A stretch of DNA of 30,942 nucleotides from UBA9676 sp036522155 (GTDB lineage: Bacteria > Actinomycetota > Actinomycetes > Streptosporangiales > Streptosporangiaceae). Each line of letters starts with the position of its first letter. Position 1 is the stretch's first letter. The stretch spans positions 1 to 30,942 of the forward strand of contig DATDGI010000009.1 of assembly GCA_036522155.1 (NCBI GenBank), written 5' to 3'. A program made the position numbers and the translations under genes. The notes below the pieces were generated by a model. The model was not told the origin of the DNA. It saw nothing but the letters and a program-made list of their open reading frames with translations, and did no database searches. This document shows, in pieces, positions 9,289 through 16,106 of this stretch.

Positions 9289-10932
9289 TCAGTCCGGCGG
9301 GAGCTCGTGCATGGCGAGCGCCAGGTCCAGCGAGTTGCGCCGGCGGCGGATGGCCCGGGCGATGAGGTAGATCACCGGTCCCGCGCCGAGCACCACCAGC
9401 AGGGTGATCGTCGACGGGACACTGAAGCGGCCGTAGACCGACGGGTGGATGAGAATCTCGATGACGGTGAACAGGGCGAGTACGGTGGTGACCCAGCCGA
9501 CCGTGGAGACCTTACGCAGGAACGACTGCCGCTCGGCATCGGAGGCGCCGGACAGCGTGATCAGGTCCGGCCGCCGGGACGGCAGGAAGGCCGCGGCCAC
9601 CCCGCCGGCCAGCAGGATCAGCGCGAAGAACAGGCTCTGCTGGGCCACGATGTTGGTGAGGTTGACGTAGCTGGTCAGGTAGCAGAACGCGGCCCCCACG
9701 ACCAGCACGATCGCGATGGCCACGTTCGGCGCGTGGTTGCGCTCGCCCACCTTGGCCACCCTGACCGGCAGCAGCCGGTCGAAGGCCTGGGCGAACAGCA
9801 CCCGGGTGGTGACCGTCACGAAGGCCAGGTTGACCGCGATCTCCGCGAACGGCACCGCGGTGGCGAACAGGAGCTTGGCGATCGGGTTGGAGGTCAGGAT
9901 CATCCCGTAGCCGAGGCCGCCCGCCACCGAGCTGAGGTTGGTGATCTTCCCGTAAGCGGTCGGGTTGCTGGCCCCGAGATTGGCCTGGGCCTGCATGAAC
10001 GGCAGCCCGATCCGGGCCCGCAGCAGCGCCCAGACGCCGACCCACAGCACCACCAGGATGGCGAGGCTGATGACCGACGCGTAAAGGTAGGTGCGGCCGG
10101 GCCGGCGCAGCTCACCGCCGACGTAGTAGGAGTAGAGCACGCCGTTGTAGTTCAGCACCATGAACGGGATGATCGCGATCGCAGAGGCGATTGCGGTGCC
10201 GAACGCCACCCCGCTGGCCTTGCCGGCGGCGATCACCGCCCCGTACGCGGCCGGGTGGTGGCTGTAGCTGGCGAACGCGGCGGCGAAGTCGGCCCGGGAG
10301 TTGAACGCCAGCACCAGCATCAGCACGATGAAGGCCACCAGCTGCAGCACCATGAGGCCGAGGATGATCCGGGCGACGATCTTGACCGAGGATAGCGAAA
10401 GCAGCGCCACGATCACCATCACTATCAGGCTGATCCCGAAGACCCAGCCGTTGCTGGTCACCGTGCTGGCGGCGTTCGCCATGCCGCTGCTGTGGAAGAC
10501 CGAGCCCAGGCCGCTCAGCATGAACGGGGTGAACTGCGCCGCGAAGTGCGCGTTCGTCGACAGGACGTAGGTGAAGACCACGGCGATGCCCAGGCCCGCG
10601 ATCGCCCCCACCACCGGGGAGACGATCCGGGTCAGGTAGACGTACTCGCCGCCGGCCCGGGGCACCGCGCGCAGCAGGTAGCGGTAGGCGAACATGGCGA
10701 TGAGCCAGATCACCGCGGCCAGCACCAGCGGCAGGTACATGTCGGCCTTGGGGAAGGCCGTCAGGCCCGCGTTGAAGTTGATGAAGGTGTTCACCACGGC
10801 CACCGCCGCCAGCGAGATGGCGGTGGCGGCCGGGATGCCGAGTTCCCGGACCAGGCCCGAGGTCTGCCTGATGAACAAGCGCCCGGTCTCGCCGGGGGGT
10901 GCCGTCCCCCCTGTTACCTCACTACTTGCCAC
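9289..10932 (-). CDS. APC-superfamily amino acid permease
   Basis: The 547-residue protein has about 12-13 hydrophobic segments spread over residues 30-530 and the APC-type loop RAVPRAGGEYVYLTRIVSP after the second helix. NAHFAAQFTPF and the unwound-helix regions also suit the family. Substrates are typically amino acids or amines; none can be assigned here. GTG 10932 is well supported by an AGGAGGT ribosome site five to six bases upstream. The gene heads the operon with the phosphoesterase and nucleotidyltransferase-like protein. Its control region carries a motif shared with the inositol genes, so a link to that regulon is possible. Confidence 0.88.
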   Translation of the reverse strand: MASSEVTGGTAPPGETGRLFIRQTSGLVRELGIPAATAISLAAVAVVNTFINFNAGLTAFPKADMYLPLVLAAVIWLIAMFAYRYLLRAVPRAGGEYVYLTRIVSPVVGAIAGLGIAVVFTYVLSTNAHFAAQFTPFMLSGLGSVFHSSGMANAASTVTSNGWVFGISLIVMVIVALLSLSSVKIVARIILGLMVLQLVAFIVLMLVLAFNSRADFAAAFASYSHHPAAYGAVIAAGKASGVAFGTAIASAIAIIPFMVLNYNGVLYSYYVGGELRRPGRTYLYASVISLAILVVLWVGVWALLRARIGLPFMQAQANLGASNPTAYGKITNLSSVAGGLGYGMILTSNPIAKLLFATAVPFAEIAVNLAFVTVTTRVLFAQAFDRLLPVRVAKVGERNHAPNVAIAIVLVVGAAFCYLTSYVNLTNIVAQQSLFFALILLAGGVAAAFLPSRRPDLITLSGASDAERQSFLRKVSTVGWVTTVLALFTVIEILIHPSVYGRFSVPSTITLLVVLGAGPVIYLIARAIRRRRNSLDLALAMHELPPD

Positions 10933-11373
10933 TTCCGACCTCCTGTCACAGGAGCCGCCAAGACGGGGGCATGCGAGGGCTGGCTGGCAGGCGCCGGCAA
11001 GCAGCGGCGGCGCAGTCTCCTCGGTTCCTCACCATATGGTTAGGTTCGGACAAGAAATTGTCAATATCTACAGACATACGGCACGGCGCAGCTCCGGCCA
11101 CGGCCTGGGGCCGGGACCGGCCTGGACCAGAGCGGGCGGGAGCCGTGGCCGCCGCCGGCTCGCGGCCGGGCCCGCTGGCCGGGCCGAGCGCCCGTCCGGT
11201 GGCGCGAAGTACAGCGCACCGAGCACCGCGCCCGCCACCAGCGGCGCCGTCGCCCGACGGCCGTCTCTGGGCCGTGTGACCTGCGGATTCAGCACAGAGA
11301 TGTCATTGACAGTTCGCCTGGCGGTCACGGTGTCGCGCCCATCCCCGGGGGACACGCCGGCGAACTTATAACT
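10933..11373. promoter_or_regulatory. Divergent control region, permease operon / glycosyltransferase operon
   Basis: A 441-base gap. The permease promoter sits at 11037-11077. Nearer the glycosyltransferase is the palindrome TGTCATTGACA (11301-11311), which includes a TTGACA but lacks a well-spaced -10 box. About 11080-11290 is GC-rich with no convincing gene or motif. Confidence 0.45.
11037..11077 (-). promoter_or_regulatory. Promoter/operator of the permease operon with IolR-like motif
   Basis: On the minus strand a TTGACA at 11064-11059 is followed after 16-17 bases by TAACCAT, a plausible -35/-10 pair. In the spacer lies TTGTCCGAACCT (11053-11042), identical in ten of 12 bases to the gntR palindrome at 6706. 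The 19 bases 11077-11059 (ATGTCTGTAGATATTGACA) match the isomerase-operon site at 1690-1672 in 15 positions. Confidence 0.45.
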
Positions 11374-12525
11374 GTGCGGATCGCATATGTCACCGAGTCC
11401 TTCCCACCCGACGTCAACGGCGTCGCGCACACCGCGCTGCGGGTGGCCGAGCACCTGCTCAGCCGCGGCCACCACCCGCTGGTCATCGCACCTGAACCGG
11501 CCAGCGGGCTGCGGCGGCCGGACAGCGCGTTCGGGTACCCGGTCGTCCGCGTGCCCTCCGTCGCCCTCCCCCTCTACCCCGGCCTGCGGATCGGCCTGCC
11601 CGGCCAGAGCATCCGCGCCGAAATCGCCGCCCACGGCGCTGACCTGGTCCACCTCGCCGGGCCGTTCGTGCTGGGGGCCAGCGGCTGTGCCGCCGCCCGG
11701 CGGCTCGGGCTGCCCGCCGTCGCCGTGTACGCGACGGACATGGCCGCCTACGCCCGCGCCTACCACACCGGCTCCATCGGCGAGGCGATCTGCTGGCGGA
11801 GGCTCCGCCAGCTGCACAACGCGGTCAACCGGACTCTGGCCCCGTCCACCGCGGCCGCCGCCGATCTGGCCGCCCATGGCATCGAGCGGGTCCACCTGTG
11901 GGGCCGCGGCGTGGACACCAGCCGGTTCGGCCCGGCGAAGCGCAGCGCCCGGCTGCGCGCCGAACTGGCGCCCGGGGGCGAGGTGATCGTCGGCTATGTC
12001 GGCCGACTCGCCGTGGAAAAGCGCCTGGACCTGCTGGCGGGGGTGGCCGCCATGACCGGGGTCAGGCTGGTGATCGTCGGCGGCGGGCCAGCCGAGGCGG
12101 CGGCCCGGCAGGCCCTGCCCGATGCGCTGTTCCTCGGGCCCAAACAGGGTGAACAGCTCGCCGCGCTGTACGCCAGCCTCGACATCTTCGTCCATGCCGG
12201 GCCGCATGACACCTTCGGCAACACGCTGCAGGAGGCCGCGGCCAGCGGGCTGCCTGCGGTGGCGCCAGCCGCGGGCGGCCCGCTCGACCTGGTGGCGGAC
12301 GGCATCACCGGGTTCCTGGTACGGCCGGGCGAGGCGGATACGATCACCGCGGCGGTGGCCAGGCTGGCCGCCGATCCCCAGCTCCGGGCCCAGCAGGGCA
12401 GCGCCGCCCGGCGGCGTATGCTCGGCCGCGGCTGGGCGGCGATATGCGACGAGCTGATCGGCCACTACCAGGCGGTGCTCGCCGCCGCCGGGCCGGTCCC
12501 CATCCAGGTCAAGGCGGCGGCATGA
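11374..12525 (+). CDS. GT4-family glycosyltransferase (GDP-mannose-type, MgtA-like)
   Basis: The 383-residue GT-B enzyme starts MRIAYVTESFPPDVNGVAHT, the glycine-rich N-terminal start typical of family GT4. The C-terminal donor-binding domain shows VGYVGRLAVEKRLDLL, then LYASLDIFVHAGPHDTFGNT followed by LQEAAASGLPAVAPAAGGP, the E/D-x7-E signature region. The pattern resembles actinobacterial alpha-mannosyltransferases of the MgtA/PimB group that build glycolipids; the exact acceptor is unknown. GTG 11374 is required by the conserved N-terminus. The stop overlaps the next start in an ATGA. Confidence 0.85.
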   Translation: MRIAYVTESFPPDVNGVAHTALRVAEHLLSRGHHPLVIAPEPASGLRRPDSAFGYPVVRVPSVALPLYPGLRIGLPGQSIRAEIAAHGADLVHLAGPFVLGASGCAAARRLGLPAVAVYATDMAAYARAYHTGSIGEAICWRRLRQLHNAVNRTLAPSTAAAADLAAHGIERVHLWGRGVDTSRFGPAKRSARLRAELAPGGEVIVGYVGRLAVEKRLDLLAGVAAMTGVRLVIVGGGPAEAAARQALPDALFLGPKQGEQLAALYASLDIFVHAGPHDTFGNTLQEAAASGLPAVAPAAGGPLDLVADGITGFLVRPGEADTITAAVARLAADPQLRAQQGSAARRRMLGRGWAAICDELIGHYQAVLAAAGPVPIQVKAAA

Positions 12526-13421
12526 CGACCTACACCGCGCTCGGCGACTCGATCACCCTTGGCATCGGCGACCCGGTGCGCCCGGTGGTGCCGGGCGGGC
12601 CACGCTGGCGCGGCTGGGCGGTGCTGCTCGCAGAAAGCCTGGACCAGCCGAGCGTGCACATCCTGGCCGCCAGTGGCGGGCGGGCGGCCGACGTCGAGAA
12701 CGTCCAGCTGCCCACGGCGCTCCAGCTGCGCCCGGATGTGGCCAGCGTGGTGTTCGGCATCAACGACACGCTCCGGCCGGGCTTCGACCCGGAACGGTTC
12801 GCCGCCGCCGCCGCGCACGTGGTGGGCGCGCTGCGGGCGGCGGGCGCGGAAGTGCTCACCATGCGGCTGCCCGACCCGGGCCGGATGCTCGGGCTGCCCG
12901 GCCCGCTGGCCCAGCCGCTCGCCCGGCGGGCGCACCAGCTCAACTACGTGATGGACGGCATCGCCGGCCGGTTCGGCACGCTCCACTTCGACGCGGCCGG
13001 TGACCCCGAGACCTACGACCGGCGGATGTGGGCGGTTGACCGGCTGCACCCGAGCGAACGTGGCCACCGGCTCATCGCCCGCCGCTTCCACGCCCTGCTG
13101 GCCGCGGCCGGCCACCAGCTCGGGCCCGCGCCGGACGCCGAGCCGCACAACCCGCCCCCGAGCCGGCTGGCCGAGCTCAGCTGGCTGGCCACCAAGGGCA
13201 CCGCCTGGGTGGTGCGCCGGTCTACCGACCTGGTGCCGCACCTGCTGGCCACCGCGATCAGGGAATGGTCGGCCGGGCCGGACGAGCCGGCCGCCCGGCC
13301 CTGGTCGTCGTCTGGCCCTGGGCTCGCCACGCCACCGGCCGGCGCGGTAACGGGCCCGGCCTCGGTGGCGCCCGGCGGGACCGCGACCGCACCCGCTGCC
13401 GTCGCGCCCGGCGACACCTAG
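12522..13421 (+). CDS. SGNH/GDSL-type hydrolase
   Basis: The 299-residue protein starts at ATG 12522, overlapping the glycosyltransferase stop in ATGA with AAGGCGG just upstream. SGNH blocks are visible: TALGDSITLGIGD (nucleophile Ser), VFGINDTLRPGFD (block III Asn) and VDRLHPSERGHRLIA (catalytic Asp and His). The last 50 residues are Ala/Pro/Gly-rich and probably disordered. No signal peptide is seen. Such proteins are esterases or acyl hydrolases; coupling to a glycosyltransferase suggests action on a glycolipid or acylated glycan, which is inferred from position. Confidence 0.88.
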   Translation: MTTYTALGDSITLGIGDPVRPVVPGGPRWRGWAVLLAESLDQPSVHILAASGGRAADVENVQLPTALQLRPDVASVVFGINDTLRPGFDPERFAAAAAHVVGALRAAGAEVLTMRLPDPGRMLGLPGPLAQPLARRAHQLNYVMDGIAGRFGTLHFDAAGDPETYDRRMWAVDRLHPSERGHRLIARRFHALLAAAGHQLGPAPDAEPHNPPPSRLAELSWLATKGTAWVVRRSTDLVPHLLATAIREWSAGPDEPAARPWSSSGPGLATPPAGAVTGPASVAPGGTATAPAAVAPGDT

Positions 13422-13431
13422 GCCAAGCGCG

Positions 13432-13449
13432 GCCCGGCCCCTGCCGGGC
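13432..13449 (+). terminator. GC-rich hairpin after the SGNH hydrolase
   Basis: GCCCGGC and GCCGGGC form a perfect seven-base stem around a four-base loop, ten bases after the stop codon. No T-run follows, as is common for actinobacterial terminators. Confidence 0.5.
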
Positions 13450-13538
13450 ACTACGCGCCGGGCAGCCCGCCGCCGGATCTGCGGCCGTCGGTGCGCTACG
13501 GATGGCTGGCCGCTTCGATAGTCCGGCAGCCACCCACG

Positions 13539-13572
13539 CCACCTCAGCCACTCCAGCCACCACCTCAGCCAC
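13539..13572 (+). repeat. Direct repeat of CCACCTCAGCCAC in an intergenic stretch
   Basis: The 13-mer occurs at 13539-13551 and 13560-13572 (period 21) within a Pro/Gln-codon-like stretch between the SGNH hydrolase and the amidase. No gene is convincing here; the 267-base gap is otherwise featureless. Confidence 0.4.
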
Positions 13573-13688
13573 CTGAGTCTCCCCGGTCACCGGAGCCGCC
13601 CAGAGCGGCGGCAACCGGCCCGGCCCGGTCCGGACCGCCGCCAGTCGCCCCCTGGCGAAAAGCCCGCAACCTGCCAAAATAAAGCGCT

Positions 13689-16088
13689 ATGTCCACATGG
13701 ATCCTCAGGGAGGACGTGTCCGGGCCCGGGCTGCGGGTCGCGGTCAAGGACCTCATCGACGTGGCCGGCCTGCCCACCACCGCGGGCAGCCTGGCCGTCG
13801 CCGACCGGGCCAGCCCGGCACCAGCCGACGCCGCCTGCCTGGCGGGCTTGCGCGCCGCCATCAGCCGTGGCCATGCGGTTCTGGTCGGCAAGGTCAACCT
13901 GCACGAGCTCGCCTATGGGATCAGCGGGGTCAACGCCGCGTTCGGGACGCCGGTCAACCCGCTCGACCCGCGCCGCGTGCCCGGCGGCTCGTCCAGCGGG
14001 TCGGCGGTAGTGGTGGCCACCGGCGAAGCCGATGTCTCCTTCGGATCGGACACCGGCGGCTCGGTCCGGATTCCGGCCGCCTGCTGCGGGGTGGCGGGAC
14101 TCAAGACCACCGGCGGCCGGATCCCGCTGGCCGGGGTCTGGCCGCTCGCGCCCAGCATGGACACGGTCGGCCCCCTGGCCCGCGACGTGGCCGGGCTGGC
14201 CGCCGGGATGGCCTTACTGGAGCCGGGTTTCACCGTGGCCAGCGACCCGCCGCAGACCGTCGGGCGGGTGGCGATGGACGCCGATCCGGTCATCGACGCG
14301 GCCGTGGACGCCGCCCTGGCCCGGACCGGCTGGCGGATCGCACCGGTCGTGCTGCCCGGGCTGGCGGCCGCGATGACCGCCGCCATGATCGTGATCGATG
14401 CGGAAGCCTGGCAGACCGACGGGGCGCTGGCGGCGGCCGCACCCGGCCGGATCGGCCGGGATGTGCTGCGGCGGCTGCGTGAGTCCAGCAAGATCACCCC
14501 GGCGGAGCTGGCCGCGGCCCGCCGGGTAGGTACCGGCTGGCGGGCGGTCCTGGACGGCCTGTGGGACCAGGTCGAGATGCTGGCCCTGCCCACTCTGCTC
14601 GGCTTCCCGCCGGTCCTGGGTGACGCCCGTGGGCTGGCCCGGATCCGGGGACTCACCTCGCCGGTCAACCTGGCCGGCCTGCCCGCGCTCGTGCTGCCGG
14701 TGCCAGCCACCGGGCCGCTGCCGGCCAGTGTCCAGCTGATCGGGCCGTCCGGCAGCGAGGAACGGCTGCTCGCCGCCGGTTACGCGCTGGAGCAGGCGGC
14801 CCAGGAGTTACCCGCCTGGGCTCAGCAGGTCCGCGGGGCGGCGGTGGCGGCGGCCCGGCGCCCGCGGCCCGGCGGGCACCAGCCGGACGTGATAGATGAA
14901 CCGCCAGGTCTTGCCGGTGAGCATGAACTCGCCGTCGCCGGGCAGCGCTGCGATCCCGTTCAGCACCGCCTGCGGATCGCCCCAGTGCCGCTCACGCAGG
15001 CTACGGGCGTCCACGATGTCGGTGACCTCGCCGGTGCCGGGGTCGATCCCGGCCAGGCAGGGCTGGAGCAGAATGTTGGCCCAGATCCGGCCGTTAGCCC
15101 AGGCCAGGTCGTTCAGGCCGGACACGCGCGCGCCCTCGCAGCGGATCTTGACCACATCCAGCGGTGCCAGCGTCTGCGGATCGCGGCGGACCAGTTCGCC
15201 GCTGCCGTCGCTGGTCAGCAGGTGCTCGCCGGCCTCGCAGATGCCCCAGCCCTCGCGGTTGTAGGGGACCGTGGCCAGCAGTTCGAGTGTGTCCGGGTGC
15301 CAGCGCAGCGCGGTACGTTCCCGCCAGGTGAGCTGCCAGATGGCCCCGCCCGCCCGGCAGATGCCCTCCGCGAACAGTTCCGGTGGCAGCGGCGCGCTCG
15401 CCTCCGGCTGCCCGGCGCCGAGCCGGTACCGGCGCAACTCCGACTCCCCGTAGAGCCCGGTGCTCTCCCAGGCGACGCCATCGGTGACGATCAGCCCCTG
15501 GGTGAAGCCGCGCCCGGGATGGGGGAACCGCCGCAGCACCCGCAGCCGGTGGAATCTCATGCCCGGCCGCGGGGCACGCCACCGGGCTCGACGCGGGGCG
15601 CGCCACCGGACTGGCCGCGGGGCAGGCCAGCGGGCTCGCCGCCGGCCGGTCCCGCCACCCACCGGGCCAGCGGCCACCGGGCCACCGCCGGGCGCAGCGG
15701 CCGATCGACGTACCCGCCGCCGGACAGCCCGGCCAGCCGCTCGAAGACGTTACGCGCCCCGAAGTCGCCGGTGAGCAGCCAGGACCAGGCCGCGGCCAGG
15801 AAGTACAGCGGCAGCATCAGCAGGCCTGCGCAGCAGGCGAACTGCGTCGCGTGCCGCGCCTCGTGGACCAGCAGCGCCTCGGCGCCGGCCAGTTCGTCCC
15901 GGCCCATCTTGGTGACGATCATGTTCCCGAGCGTGAACGCCGGGGCGGGCGGCACCGGCAGCCGGTACCGCTCCCCGATCAGCAGGCCGTCATGGCCGCG
16001 GGCCAGCCGGGCCCGCCCGGCGGCGGCCACCAGGACGCCCGCCAGGGTCGACCCGTTCACCAGGTTGGCGACCAGCCGCACCCGGTAG
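13689..16088 (+). CDS. Amidase signature enzyme with an anomalous antisense C-terminal run-on
   Basis: The amidase fold is clear for about the first 375 residues (to about 14815). The Ser-cisSer-Lys triad is visible as K20 (VAVKDLIDVAG), a Ser in VPGGSSSGSA (about 102) and S125 in SDTGGSVRIPA; PTLLGFPPVLGD and SPVNLAGLPALVLP are normal C-terminal pieces. The start ATG 13689 gives an N-terminus shorter than many amidases. After the usual end (EERLLAAGYALEQAAQEL) no in-frame stop occurs until 16086-16088, so the frame continues about 425 residues antisense to the converging operon. Both other frames stop at 14889-14900, so a one-base error or natural indel near 14820-14885 would restore a normal length. 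The substrate is unknown. Confidence 0.7.
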   Translation: MSTWILREDVSGPGLRVAVKDLIDVAGLPTTAGSLAVADRASPAPADAACLAGLRAAISRGHAVLVGKVNLHELAYGISGVNAAFGTPVNPLDPRRVPGGSSSGSAVVVATGEADVSFGSDTGGSVRIPAACCGVAGLKTTGGRIPLAGVWPLAPSMDTVGPLARDVAGLAAGMALLEPGFTVASDPPQTVGRVAMDADPVIDAAVDAALARTGWRIAPVVLPGLAAAMTAAMIVIDAEAWQTDGALAAAAPGRIGRDVLRRLRESSKITPAELAAARRVGTGWRAVLDGLWDQVEMLALPTLLGFPPVLGDARGLARIRGLTSPVNLAGLPALVLPVPATGPLPASVQLIGPSGSEERLLAAGYALEQAAQELPAWAQQVRGAAVAAARRPRPGGHQPDVIDEPPGLAGEHELAVAGQRCDPVQHRLRIAPVPLTQATGVHDVGDLAGAGVDPGQAGLEQNVGPDPAVSPGQVVQAGHARALAADLDHIQRCQRLRIAADQFAAAVAGQQVLAGLADAPALAVVGDRGQQFECVRVPAQRGTFPPGELPDGPARPADALREQFRWQRRARLRLPGAEPVPAQLRLPVEPGALPGDAIGDDQPLGEAAPGMGEPPQHPQPVESHARPRGTPPGSTRGAPPDWPRGRPAGSPPAGPATHRASGHRATAGRSGRSTYPPPDSPASRSKTLRAPKSPVSSQDQAAARKYSGSISRPAQQANCVACRASWTSSASAPASSSRPILVTIMFPSVNAGAGGTGSRYRSPISRPSWPRASRARPAAATRTPARVDPFTRLATSRTR
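14808..15560 (-). CDS. Glutaminyl-peptide cyclotransferase-like beta-propeller
   Basis: A 250-residue member of the glutamine cyclotransferase family (plant/bacterial five-bladed propeller), which turns N-terminal Gln into pyroglutamate. Family landmarks in order: FPHPGRGFTQGL, WESTGLYGESELRRY, AEGICRAGGAIWQLTW, EGWGICEAGEHLLTSDGS, VSGLNDLAWANGRIWANIL and LNGIAALPGDGEFMLTGKTW. The usual LNELE is LNDLA here. ATG 15560 overlaps the upstream stop in ATGA; a start at 15677 would only add an Arg/Pro-rich leader. No export signal is seen. The last 22 or so residues (from VPAGPRAPGRR) exceed the family end and overlap the amidase. It is last in a four-gene operon. Confidence 0.82.
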   Translation of the reverse strand: MRFHRLRVLRRFPHPGRGFTQGLIVTDGVAWESTGLYGESELRRYRLGAGQPEASAPLPPELFAEGICRAGGAIWQLTWRERTALRWHPDTLELLATVPYNREGWGICEAGEHLLTSDGSGELVRRDPQTLAPLDVVKIRCEGARVSGLNDLAWANGRIWANILLQPCLAGIDPGTGEVTDIVDARSLRERHWGDPQAVLNGIAALPGDGEFMLTGKTWRFIYHVRLVPAGPRAPGRRHRRPADLLSPGG

Positions 16089-16099
16089 GCGGCCCGCAT
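15557..16099 (-). CDS. Membrane protein with HExxH motif, putative metalloprotease
   Basis: 180 residues, family not recognised. Hydrophobic stretches near residues 10-28 and 91-109 suggest two membrane segments. Between them LLVHEARHATQFA gives an HExxH zinc-type motif (H79, E80, H83) plus Gln86, preceded by FTLGNMIVTKM. The C-terminal 28 residues are eight-residue repeats (GxxxGxPR). ATG 16099 lies seven bases after the FtsH-like stop, so the two should be co-transcribed. A membrane protease or a metal-binding accessory is plausible; no third zinc ligand can be named. Confidence 0.6.
   Translation of the reverse strand: MRAAYRVRLVANLVNGSTLAGVLVAAAGRARLARGHDGLLIGERYRLPVPPAPAFTLGNMIVTKMGRDELAGAEALLVHEARHATQFACCAGLLMLPLYFLAAAWSWLLTGDFGARNVFERLAGLSGGGYVDRPLRPAVARWPLARWVAGPAGGEPAGLPRGQSGGAPRVEPGGVPRGRA
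15570..15641. repeat. Three tandem 24-base repeats, in frame
   Basis: Units start at 15570, 15594 and 15618, each beginning CGGGGC and differing at a few positions. The period is a multiple of three; on the minus strand they encode GEPAGLPR, GQSGGAPR and VEPGGVPR at the C-terminus of the HExxH protein. Confidence 0.65.
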
Positions 16100-16106
16100 C
16101 CGACGG

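Noticed and set aside
11301..11311. TGTCATTGACA as a third inositol-type operator
   Set aside because: The arms match TGTCA/TGACA but the spacing differs from the other sites, and a TTGACA-like -35 box explains it as well.
11367..11372. TATAAC hexamer directly before the glycosyltransferase GTG, as its -10 box
   Set aside because: It ends one base before the start codon, so transcription would begin inside the gene, and the conserved N-terminus leaves no later start.
11068..12465. 465-residue minus-strand frame opposite the glycosyltransferase
   Set aside because: No recognisable family, and it is antisense to a gene with clear GT4 motifs; a GC-rich shadow frame.
13491..13682. Small Pro/Gln-rich open frame between the SGNH hydrolase and the amidase
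   Set aside because: Composition follows simple CCACCTCAGCCAC repeats, with no ribosome site and no recognisable domain.
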